The notes below the pieces were generated by a model that worked only from the letters and a program-made list of their open reading frames with translations, had not been told where the DNA came from and did no database searches. Shown here in pieces: positions 1-4,973 of a stretch of 5,105 bases of DNA. A program made the position numbers and the translations under genes. Every line of letters starts with the position of its first letter. Within the stretch, counting starts at the first letter, position 1. This stretch comes from Candidatus Aminicenantota bacterium (lineage in GTDB: Bacteria; Acidobacteriota; Aminicenantia; UBA2199), in assembly GCA_024644125.1 (NCBI GenBank), contig JAHELQ010000417.1:1-5105 (forward strand), given 5' to 3'.

Positions 1-1
1 G

Positions 2-310
2 AAATTAAAGATAGACGAATCGGCGATACGCCGCAACGCCGCCCAACAAGAACGGATTCTCAATGCTATTATCGAACGATTCCCGGGCAGGCTTGTCCTT
101 TACTCGGTATGCTCGTTCACTGCCCCGGAATCCGATGGTGTCATGGATGCCATGATGCGAACCCAAGCGATCGAGCTCCTCGATATCGACGGCTTCCTCC
201 AGCGCTACAAGTTCGCTTTCCGGCGGGGCAGGTACGGATATTATTTGCTGCCCACGCCGTCTCTCAACAACGATCTATTCTATATCAGTCTATTCAGAAC
301 CAAACGATGA
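2..310 (+). CDS. NOL1/NOP2/Sun-type RNA (cytosine-5) methyltransferase, C-terminal part (5' end outside window)
   Basis: The frame is open from the first bases and ends at TGA 308-310, giving about 102 residues of a C-terminal end. It reads like the last third of an RsmB/NOL1-NOP2-Sun SAM-dependent rRNA or tRNA m5C methyltransferase. A helix with AAQQERILNAI is followed by a strand and the motif RLVLYSVCSF, matching the family's motif VI (YSTCS). Its cysteine, codon 110-112, takes part in catalysis in this family. The end, GYYLLPTPSLNNDLFYISLF, corresponds to the usual LLP...DGFFIA finish. Two positions are degenerate: ESDG where peENe is usual, and NDLFYIS where DGFFIA is usual. The SAM-binding and PCS motifs would lie upstream of the window, so the exact subfamily and target RNA cannot be named. 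The gene converges on the NifX-like gene with only 4 bases between stops and no visible terminator. Confidence 0.75.
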   Translation, partial: KLKIDESAIRRNAAQQERILNAIIERFPGRLVLYSVCSFTAPESDGVMDAMMRTQAIELLDIDGFLQRYKFAFRRGRYGYYLLPTPSLNNDLFYISLFRTKR

Positions 311-314
311 CGCT

Positions 315-683
315 CTAATGGTGATGATGCGAGCACGCATCCTGCGGAGCCAATTCCTGAAGTTTCCCCTCGGCGGCGGCGGCGATGATTTCTTCCGCGG
401 TGAGATACTGCTCCAATGGACGGAACACGCGAATATCCATATTTTTGAGATTCTCGAGAGCACGGAGCCCCATGCCGTTGCACACAACGATGTCCACCTG
501 CATATCTTTCAACAAGTTAACCGGCATGCATTGCCCGTGGGCTTCATGGTCATTGGAATTGTCCACCACCCGCACATCTTCGCTCGAATCGTCATACACC
601 AAAAAATAGGGCGCGCTGCCGAAGTGGCCCGACAACTTTGATTGAATATCATTATCTTCTACTACCGGAATACATATCTTCAT
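315..683 (-). CDS. NifX/NifB-like dinitrogenase iron-molybdenum cofactor domain protein with Cys-His tail
   Basis: This 122-residue protein fits the small stand-alone family with the iron-molybdenum cofactor-binding domain (PF02579; archaeal MTH1175 type). It starts MKICIPV, carries the family motif GHFGSAPYF (about 19-27), and has VVCNGMGLRAL (about 66-76), like the usual 'gGmG.rA' turn. Visible thiols are Cys4, Cys52, Cys68 and Cys117. The chain ends CSHHHH, a natural Cys/His tail likely to bind metal. Family members bind or carry Fe-S or Fe-Mo clusters, but most stand-alone versions are not part of nitrogenase, and no nif gene is seen here. The ATG at 681-683 has AAGGAG (690-695) seven bases upstream. 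The gene follows the DUF134 gene after 12 bases, so the two are almost certainly one operon. Exact ligand and role are unknown. Confidence 0.85.
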   Translation of the reverse strand: MKICIPVVEDNDIQSKLSGHFGSAPYFLVYDDSSEDVRVVDNSNDHEAHGQCMPVNLLKDMQVDIVVCNGMGLRALENLKNMDIRVFRPLEQYLTAEEIIAAAAEGKLQELAPQDACSHHHH

Positions 684-689
684 ATTTTT

Positions 690-695
690 CTCCTT
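690..695 (-). promoter_or_regulatory. Shine-Dalgarno of the NifX-like gene, abutting the DUF134 stop
   Basis: AAGGAG on the minus strand directly follows the TAA of the DUF134 gene (696-698) and lies seven bases before the ATG at 681-683. Ribosomes finishing DUF134 would stop on this site, which favours translational coupling of the two genes. Confidence 0.8.
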
Positions 696-1166
696 TTAAT
701 CAATATCGTTTTGCGACCAACGGCGGCCGCAACCGCCGCGAAAACCGGGACGGCCCGGTTCCTTTTCCGCAGGTTGAATATCGGTCCCATCGCAGGAAGG
801 GCAGGTTTCCGGATTTCCGGTCTCCCGGGACATCGCCCAGAGATACTTACATTGGCAACACATGAAAAGCCGCTCTTTCATCTCCACAGAACCTCCTTCG
901 ATCACGATCGCTTTCCCGTTCACCAGACAATCGGCGATTTTGCGGTGCGCGCTGGTGATAATATTCCCAAACGTCTGCCTCGAAATGTTCATGGATTTCG
1001 CCGCAGCCTCCTGGTATAAACCATCGAGATCCCGCAAACGAATCGCTTCCAGTTCATCCAGGGACAATGCCACCGGCTCCAATTCCGACATAGGTATAGA
1101 CGCCGGTTTGAAGTAAACCTCCCCGGGATTGTGGCACACACGCCGGCATTTCTTAGGCCGCGGCAT
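696..1166 (-). CDS. DUF134 family DNA-binding protein with C-terminal zinc ribbon
   Basis: This 156-residue protein begins MPRPKKCRRVC, the standard opening of the DUF134 family (PF02001). Residues about 35-82 (LSLDELEAIRLRDLDGLYQE followed by NISRQTFGNIITSAHRKIAD) form a helix-turn-helix like sigma-70 region 4. After this comes a likely zinc ribbon: CxxC at 103-106 (with an extra Cys104) and CPSC at 122-125. The tail is Gly/Arg-rich, with one more cysteine (146). DUF134 genes are often next to NifX-like genes, as here, and the protein is inferred to be a transcriptional regulator of the pair. Its effector is unknown; the cysteines suggest a metal or redox signal. The start at 1164-1166 is chosen because of the family N-terminus and GGAG nine bases upstream. 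The frame is open further up to 1247, but that stretch holds the promoter. Confidence 0.88.
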   Translation of the reverse strand: MPRPKKCRRVCHNPGEVYFKPASIPMSELEPVALSLDELEAIRLRDLDGLYQEAAAKSMNISRQTFGNIITSAHRKIADCLVNGKAIVIEGGSVEMKERLFMCCQCKYLWAMSRETGNPETCPSCDGTDIQPAEKEPGRPGFRGGCGRRWSQNDID

Positions 1167-1175
1167 AGTGCTGTA

Positions 1176-1179
1176 CTCC
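1176..1179 (-). promoter_or_regulatory. Ribosome binding site fixing the DUF134 start
   Basis: GGAG on the minus strand (within CCTGGAGTA) lies nine bases before the ATG at 1164-1166. It supports this start over the longer open frame that begins at 1247. Confidence 0.6.
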
Positions 1180-1224
1180 AGGAATCGCAGGGTTATGAAG
1201 CGGGCAAAAAACAAATTCAATTTC

Positions 1225-1236
1225 TGGCATATGCCA
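1225..1236. promoter_or_regulatory. 12-bp perfect palindrome at the transcription start: candidate operator
   Basis: TGGCATATGCCA is its own reverse complement. On the minus strand it begins directly after the -10 hexamer (1237-1242), so the predicted start of transcription falls inside it. A repressor bound here would block open-complex formation or escape. The nearest candidate to bind it is the product of the gene it precedes, the DUF134 protein. The palindrome is seen; the operator role is inferred. Confidence 0.5.
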
Positions 1237-1265
1237 ATTATAAACAATCAAACGTATATTGTCAA
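1237..1265 (-). promoter_or_regulatory. Consensus sigma-70 promoter of the DUF134-NifX-like operon
   Basis: On the minus strand TTGACA (1260-1265) and TATAAT (1237-1242) both match consensus at all six positions, with the ideal 17-bp spacer. Transcription should start near 1230, giving a leader of about 64 bases before the DUF134 ATG. So strong a core promoter for a regulatory gene suggests it is held down by a repressor. Confidence 0.85.
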
Positions 1266-1307
1266 GTTTGAACACCAACACAAGAGGAAGGAAAAACTCA
1301 TGTCAAA

Positions 1308-1976
1308 TCAAATTCCCAGATTGCGCCCCATTACATTGACCAGATATTTGAATAAAACCACCACAACCGTTTTGAAGCCAAAATAAAAAATTCCGATCAT
1401 CATACTCTTCTTGAAGCTCAGCCGGGCGAACACCGCCACGCCGGCGGCCACCACGACAATGTACCAGACGGTAAACACATTCAATTGCATGAGGGCCAGA
1501 TAAGCGAGGCTCTTGACCTCCAGTCCGCCGAAATAGCCAGCCAGGCCTGCGAATTTAGTGATATTCGTATCCATAACCACAGACAAAGCCATCACTACAT
1601 TCGGAACCGCCGTGTCGATCAACGACGCGTTTACCACCAGAGCGAAAAAATTCCCATACTCGCCTTTTACCCCCGCGGCCCCATAAAACAGGTAGACCAT
1701 AAAGGCGCCGATAGATAGGCTGATAAAAACCGCGAACATTGCCGCTAAAGCGACAAATGTAAAATTTATGGGAATCTGCGTACCGCCGTCGCCGGTCATC
1801 CGGGACGCCCGCGCCATCGCCTCGGGCAACGAGAGATAACTGAGCAGGACAACGGATAAAAAAACAGCGACAATCGCCGCCCGGTATTCCCTGATCTCCA
1901 TAAGGCGGGCCAACGTAACTCCGGGCTTACTAAAAATATCTTTTAAATCAACAAAATATTCCAAAAGTTCCTTCAT
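1308..1976 (-). CDS. Yip1-family integral membrane protein
   Basis: The 222-residue protein fits the bacterial Yip1 domain family (PF04893). The N-terminus (about 1-31) is soluble and amphipathic with FSKPGVTLARLME, like the 'P...tf..l' opening of the family. Five hydrophobic segments follow at roughly 33-50, 73-98, 110-135, 157-184 and 191-213. A short polar loop with GDGGTQ (62-67) lies between the first two. The last loop and C-terminus carry basic residues (RLSFKK, K210, R218). The function of bacterial Yip1 proteins is not established, and no enzymatic motif is visible. The ATG at 1974-1976 has GGAG eight bases upstream. The gene stands alone behind its own promoter, and the stop is followed about 40 bases later by the next minus-strand promoter, with no clear terminator between them. 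Confidence 0.75.
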   Translation of the reverse strand: MKELLEYFVDLKDIFSKPGVTLARLMEIREYRAAIVAVFLSVVLLSYLSLPEAMARASRMTGDGGTQIPINFTFVALAAMFAVFISLSIGAFMVYLFYGAAGVKGEYGNFFALVVNASLIDTAVPNVVMALSVVMDTNITKFAGLAGYFGGLEVKSLAYLALMQLNVFTVWYIVVVAAGVAVFARLSFKKSMMIGIFYFGFKTVVVVLFKYLVNVMGRNLGI

Positions 1977-1997
1977 ATCACTATCTCCAGAATTTCA

Positions 1998-2016
1998 GCG
2001 TACGCCGCGAATCGCG
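1998..2016. repeat. Two adjacent short palindromes in the Yip1 gene leader
   Basis: GCGTACGC (1998-2005) is an 8-bp palindrome. It is directly followed by CGCGA-A-TCGCG (2006-2016), an 11-base inverted repeat with a single central base. Both lie between the predicted Yip1 promoter and its ribosome binding site, in a GC-rich patch amid AT-rich sequence. They could be an operator or a small leader hairpin, but such short palindromes also occur by chance. Confidence 0.3.
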
Positions 2017-2036
2017 AGCATCACTATTTCAAAATA

Positions 2037-2065
2037 ATTATAATACTTTTTACAAGAAATATTAA
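2037..2065 (-). promoter_or_regulatory. Probable sigma-70 promoter of the Yip1 gene
   Basis: On the minus strand TATAAT (2037-2042) is a perfect -10 box. The hexamer 17 bp upstream, TTAATA (2060-2065), matches the -35 consensus at four of six positions. Transcription would start near 2030, about 54 bases before the ATG. The surrounding sequence is AT-rich, so a chance -10 match is possible. Confidence 0.5.
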
Positions 2066-2165
2066 CTAAACGTCTAAAAAACTCCATAAAATTGTGAAAA
2101 GGGTCGAAATTATCACGGCATCCCCCCATTAAAAAACATAATCACCCCTCAAACGGAAAAAACTC

Positions 2166-2194
2166 TTTTAAAAAGCCTGAAAATATTATATAAT
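2166..2194 (+). promoter_or_regulatory. Possible weak promoter for the small ORF and yggS operon
   Basis: TATAAT (2189-2194) is a perfect -10, within the palindrome ATTATATAAT (2185-2194). The hexamer 17 bp upstream, TTTTAA, matches the -35 consensus at only three of six positions. It is the best plus-strand candidate I see in the divergent spacer, and it would start transcription at or next to the ATG at 2200. Confidence 0.35.
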
Positions 2195-2199
2195 TAGGT

Positions 2200-2343
2200 A
2201 TGCGATTTTATGCTGACATAGGATTTACTGAAGATTCGAACGTCAACGTCCGTGTATTTACTGCAGGCAATAGAATCGGCGGTTTTTCCGCCGGTATTCA
2301 AAATAAACGTTTTTTGCTGAGGCTTAAAGGGAATGGGAAATAG
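2200..2343 (+). CDS. Hypothetical 47-residue protein, possibly leaderless
   Basis: ATG at 2200 to TAG at 2341-2343 gives 47 residues, beginning MRFYADIGFTED and ending KRFLLRLKGNGK. I do not recognise it. It is hydrophilic with alternating hydrophobic residues (VNVRVF, KRFLLRL), which looks like short beta strands. There is no signal peptide or membrane segment. There is no good Shine-Dalgarno; only AGG sits just before the ATG. A TATAAT box ends six bases before the start codon, so the transcript could begin at the ATG itself. The frame covers most of the spacer before yggS. It may instead be untranslated leader RNA, since a GC-rich hairpin lies within it. Confidence 0.35.
   Translation: MRFYADIGFTEDSNVNVRVFTAGNRIGGFSAGIQNKRFLLRLKGNGK
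2275..2295 (+). other. GC-rich hairpin with T5 loop in the yggS leader
   Basis: CGGCGG (2277-2282) and CCGCCG (2288-2293) pair perfectly around a TTTTT loop, and the stem extends by a G-T and an A-T pair to 8 bp. No T-run follows directly; the nearest is about 15 bases on. It is therefore not a standard terminator on the plus strand. It may be part of a structured leader, or simply reflect the Gly-Gly and Ala-Gly codons of the small ORF. Confidence 0.4.
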
Positions 2344-2397
2344 CGTGAAACGAACTAATATGGATGTTTTCTATGACTCAGCAAGGGGGATTTTTTT

Positions 2398-3081
2398 ATG
2401 AGTGTAAAAGACAACTACGAAAAGCTCATGGATAGAGTTGATAAAGCCTGTCAGAGAGTAAACAGAAATACTTCCGACATTCAGATCCTGGGAGTCTGCA
2501 AAGGGCAACCGGTTGACAAGATCAAAGAAGCCTACGATTGCGGAATAAAAATCATGGGTGAAAATAAAACCCAGGAGGCCGACCTCCACCAGGAAGCTCT
2601 AAAGGACACTGATATCAAATGGCACTTCATCGGGAAATTGCAAAAAAACAAGATTAACAGAATTCTTAAAAGCTTCGATTTTATCCAATCGGTGGACGGA
2701 GTAAAATCATTGGAACATATCCATAAACGGGTCGCAGAAGAGACTGAAATTTTCATCGAGATCAATATCGGCGAGGAGAAAAACAAATCCGGTTTCACCG
2801 TAGATGGACTCAAAAAAGCGTTGAACTATATCACCAATCTCAATCGGGTAAAAATCACCGGTATGATGGCTATCCCGCCATTAGAAGACGATATCGAGAA
2901 TGTGCGGGCATATTTCGCCGGAATACGGGAATTGCAGGAAGAAATTAACGGCATGAAGCTACCGAATTTCGACATTCGCCACCTCTCCATGGGCATGAGC
3001 CATGATTTCGAGATCGCCATCGAAGAGGGCGCCACAATGATCCGGATCGGAACCGCGCTATTTGGGAGAAGACTTTTGTGA
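2398..3081 (+). CDS. yggS: YggS/YlmE/PROSC family pyridoxal phosphate homeostasis protein
   Basis: At 227 residues this has the usual family length and a single alanine-racemase-like TIM barrel. It binds PLP in the cytosol without known catalysis and buffers free PLP and amino-acid metabolism. The PLP lysine is Lys35 in ILGVCKGQP, where AVSKT is more usual. Other family motifs are MGENKTQEA (53-61), WHFIGKLQKNK (75-85), INIGEEKNKSGF (122-133), GMMAIPP (155-161) and LSMGMSHDFEIAIEEGATMIRIGTALFG (197-223), the last giving the phosphate-binding Ser/Gly and Arg-Ile-Gly residues. The ATG is preceded by AAGGGGGA (2383-2390) with a spacer of seven T. Its stop overlaps the start of yggT by 4 bp, so the two are translationally coupled. 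It leads a plus-strand operon with division-type genes. Confidence 0.93.
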   Translation: MSVKDNYEKLMDRVDKACQRVNRNTSDIQILGVCKGQPVDKIKEAYDCGIKIMGENKTQEADLHQEALKDTDIKWHFIGKLQKNKINRILKSFDFIQSVDGVKSLEHIHKRVAEETEIFIEINIGEEKNKSGFTVDGLKKALNYITNLNRVKITGMMAIPPLEDDIENVRAYFAGIRELQEEINGMKLPNFDIRHLSMGMSHDFEIAIEEGATMIRIGTALFGRRLL

Positions 3082-3386
3082 TTCTGGGACATTTCCTCAA
3101 GGCTCTTGCCCAGATAGTGCATTTGGCCATTCAACTTTACATCGTTATAGTATTGGTCCGCTCCGTTCTATCCTGGGTGGGAGGGATTCCGCCCAACACA
3201 TTGACCTTTATTTTAAGGCGATTGACAGACCCGGTATTCCGGTTGGTTCACCGTTATCTCCCTTTCGCCATTGTCGGCAATATCGATATCTCCCCCATCA
3301 TTATCCTGATGGGGCTTTACCTTATCGACAATTTCCTGACCGGAGTTCTGATGAGTTACGCAAATAACATTCTAATAGGGGGATGA
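3078..3386 (+). CDS. yggT: YggT/YlmG family membrane protein
   Basis: This 102-residue protein has the two hydrophobic helices of the YggT family (PF02325), at about 8-33 and 70-95. The conserved features between and within them are RSVLSWVGG (28-36), LTDPVFRLVHRYLP (49-62) and the NIDISPIIIL segment (68-77), equivalent to the family's 'iDlSPiv'. The family is linked to cell shape, division and, in plastids, nucleoid placement; its biochemical role is not settled. It starts with GTG (3078-3080) inside the yggS stop (GTGA overlap), with GGGAGA (3063-3068) upstream. Its TGA directly abuts the divIVA ATG. The yggS-yggT pairing is conserved in many bacteria. Confidence 0.9.
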   Translation: MILGHFLKALAQIVHLAIQLYIVIVLVRSVLSWVGGIPPNTLTFILRRLTDPVFRLVHRYLPFAIVGNIDISPIIILMGLYLIDNFLTGVLMSYANNILIGG

Positions 3387-3878
3387 ATGAAGATCAAACT
3401 CACTCCACAAGAGATTATTGAACAAGAATTTTCAGTGAAAATTAAAGGTTTTGATAAAGAAGAGGTTAAAAACTTCTTGATCCAGGTGGCGGAAATACTG
3501 GAAAACCAGATACAGGAAAAAGAGAGTTACAGAAAAGAGATCGACCGGCTGAAAGAAACAATGGCCAAGCTGGAAAAACGTGAGGAAATCCTCAGGGACA
3601 CCCTCGTATCCGCCCAGAAATTTTCGAATGAGATCAAAAGCAATGCCCAAAAAGAGGCTGAATTGATCATCAAGGAGGGGGAAGTCAAATCCGAGGAAAT
3701 CATCGGAGGAGCGATTTCCCGGCGCAAAGATCTCAAAGAAGAAATACGCAATCTTAAATTCAAACGCAGGGAAATCGAAACCGACCTGGTAAATATGTTA
3801 AACTCCCTCAAAGAGCTGATCGAATCGTACCGCAGGGACGACGAAGAATTCGATAAGGTCGAATATATCGGCAAATGA
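3387..3878 (+). CDS. divIVA: DivIVA-domain coiled-coil protein
   Basis: The 163-residue protein matches the DivIVA family (PF05103). The N-terminal module LTPQEIIEQEFSVKIKGFDK (5-24) followed by EEVKNFL (25-31) corresponds to the family's 'i....F....GYd.deVd.fL', the part that binds curved membrane. Almost everything after it, about 32-150, is a highly charged Lys/Glu-rich coiled coil without proline. A short acidic end (RRDDEEFDKVEYIGK) finishes it. DivIVA proteins gather at poles and septa and recruit partners for division or growth. The membrane-inserting loop residue usual in Bacillus is not obvious, so the partner and place are uncertain. ATG 3387 follows the yggT stop with no gap; TAGGGGG (3376-3382) just upstream is the likely, rather close, ribosome site. 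Placed after yggS-yggT as in Firmicutes division clusters. Confidence 0.85.
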   Translation: MKIKLTPQEIIEQEFSVKIKGFDKEEVKNFLIQVAEILENQIQEKESYRKEIDRLKETMAKLEKREEILRDTLVSAQKFSNEIKSNAQKEAELIIKEGEVKSEEIIGGAISRRKDLKEEIRNLKFKRREIETDLVNMLNSLKELIESYRRDDEEFDKVEYIGK

Positions 3879-3881
3879 GAC

Positions 3882-3907
3882 GATACCTTCTGCTAAGCAA
3901 GCGTATC
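3882..3907 (+). other. Imperfect inverted repeat between divIVA and recA
   Basis: GATAC (3882-3886) and GTATC (3903-3907) pair as a 5-bp outer stem, with TGC/GCA pairing around a TAA loop inside (TGCTAAGCA). The internal mismatches make it weak, and there is no T-run after it, so it is not a terminator. It occupies the place where a recA operator would be expected, but it does not match the known LexA box types (CTGT-N8-ACAG, GAAC-N4-GTTC or GTTC-N7-GTTC). Confidence 0.25.
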
Positions 3908-3931
3908 CTGAGTCGGAAGTAACACAACAAT

Positions 3932-3936
3932 GGAGG
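3932..3936 (+). promoter_or_regulatory. Shine-Dalgarno fixing the recA start
   Basis: GGAGG lies five bases before ATG 3942-3944. It overlaps an upstream in-frame ATG at 3930, so translation from 3942 is favoured. The resulting N-terminus (MTDANQKASAIK) also has the length expected for RecA. Confidence 0.75.
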
Positions 3937-3941
3937 AAATT

Positions 3942-4973
3942 ATGACTGATGCAAATCAAAAAGCTTCGGCAATAAAAAATGCGGTCTCGCAAATTGAAAA
4001 ACAATTCGGCAAAGGCGCCATCATGAAATTGGGCGGGCAATCGGCTGTCAGCATCCCCGCCATCTCAACCGGATGCCTTTCACTCGATATAATCACCGGC
4101 ATCGGCGGATTCCCTAGAGGCCGGGTCATTGAAATCTACGGTCCGGAAGCTTCGGGAAAAACAACCATCGCCCTGCAAGCCATCGCAGAAGCGCAAAAAG
4201 CCGGAGGTCAGGCCGCGTTCATCGACGCGGAGCATGCGCTCGACCCCACGTACGCACAAAATCTCGGAGTCAACATCGATGAGCTCTACCTCGCGCAGCC
4301 GGATTTCGGAGAGCAAGCCCTGGAAATTGCGGAAATTCTCGTCCGCTCCGGCGGTGTGGATATCATCGTCATCGACAGTGTGGCGGCCCTGGTACCCAAA
4401 GCTGAACTGGAAGGCGACATGGGAGACAGTCACATGGGATTACAAGCCCGCTTGATGAGTCAGGCGCTGCGAAAATTGACAGCCATTGTATCCCGCTCCA
4501 AAACCACTTTTATTTTCCTCAACCAGATGCGTGAAAAGATCGGCATGTTCGTCGGCAATCCGGAAACAACCACCGGCGGCCGCGCATTGAAATTCTACAG
4601 TTCCATGCGCCTGGAAGTCCGCAAGATTTTGACTCTTAAAAACGGGACCGATATTGTCGGAGGGCGCACCCGGATGAAAATCGTGAAAAACAAAATGGCT
4701 CCTCCATTCAAAGATACAGAAGTGGATCTCCTCTTTGGCAAAGGCCTCTCAAAAGAGGGCGATATCATCGATCTAGCGGTAAAACACGACATAATCTCCA
4801 AAACAGGCTCCTGGTATTCCTATGGGGATGAAAAACTGGGCCAGGGGAAAGAGACGGTACGGCAATTACTGGAAGAAAAACCGGAATTGTACGAAGAATT
4901 GAAAAAAAAAATCCTGGAACGCGAGGGATTGATCGTCAAAGAAGCCCTCAAAGAAAAGAGTAAAAAGGCTTGA
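3942..4973 (+). CDS. recA: RecA recombinase
   Basis: This is a full-length RecA of 343 residues, the ATP-dependent filament protein for strand exchange and SOS co-protease activity. Visible features in order are IEKQFGKGAIMKLG (18-31), the Walker A box GPEASGKT (67-74), IDAEHALD (94-101) with the catalytic-type Glu97, Walker B DIIVIDS (140-146), loop L1 in EGDMGDSHMG (157-166), loop L2 in MREKIGMFVGNPETTTGG (196-213), KIVKNKMAPPFK (246-257) and the C-terminal domain with SWYSYGDEKLGQG (290-302). Oddities are Phe122 in QPDFGEQ, where Thr, Asn or Tyr is common; MFV in L2 where VMF is usual; and a basic end (KEKSKKA) in place of the acidic tail of E. coli. A 63-base gap separates it from divIVA, without a clear promoter or LexA box, so it may be co-transcribed with the genes upstream. 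Its TGA overlaps the next start. Confidence 0.98.
   Translation: MTDANQKASAIKNAVSQIEKQFGKGAIMKLGGQSAVSIPAISTGCLSLDIITGIGGFPRGRVIEIYGPEASGKTTIALQAIAEAQKAGGQAAFIDAEHALDPTYAQNLGVNIDELYLAQPDFGEQALEIAEILVRSGGVDIIVIDSVAALVPKAELEGDMGDSHMGLQARLMSQALRKLTAIVSRSKTTFIFLNQMREKIGMFVGNPETTTGGRALKFYSSMRLEVRKILTLKNGTDIVGGRTRMKIVKNKMAPPFKDTEVDLLFGKGLSKEGDIIDLAVKHDIISKTGSWYSYGDEKLGQGKETVRQLLEEKPELYEELKKKILEREGLIVKEALKEKSKKA

Noticed and set aside
109..318. Plus-strand ATG frame at the left edge
   Set aside because: It overlaps, in another frame, the methyltransferase end, which has clear family motifs; its own translation is low-complexity and Arg/Cys/His-rich.
318..641. Plus-strand open frame antisense to the NifX-like gene
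   Set aside because: It is a shadow of the well-supported minus-strand gene and has no recognisable protein features.
1167..1247. N-terminal extension of the DUF134 frame up to an ATG at 1245-1247
   Set aside because: The extension overlaps the -10 box and palindrome, lacks a ribosome site, and the family starts at MPRPKKC; the start at 1166 has GGAG upstream.
1266..1307. Terminator for the Yip1 gene
   Set aside because: No stem-loop with a T-run is visible on the minus strand after the stop.
2275..2320. Hairpin followed by a later T-run as an intrinsic terminator
   Set aside because: The T-run lies about 15 bases after the stem, too far for an intrinsic terminator.
3930..3941. Earlier in-frame recA ATG
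   Set aside because: Its ATG overlaps the GGAGG that serves ATG 3942, its own upstream site is poor, and family alignment favours the shorter N-terminus.
4080..4433. Minus-strand open frame inside recA
   Set aside because: It lies wholly within the conserved recA coding sequence and its translation resembles no protein family.
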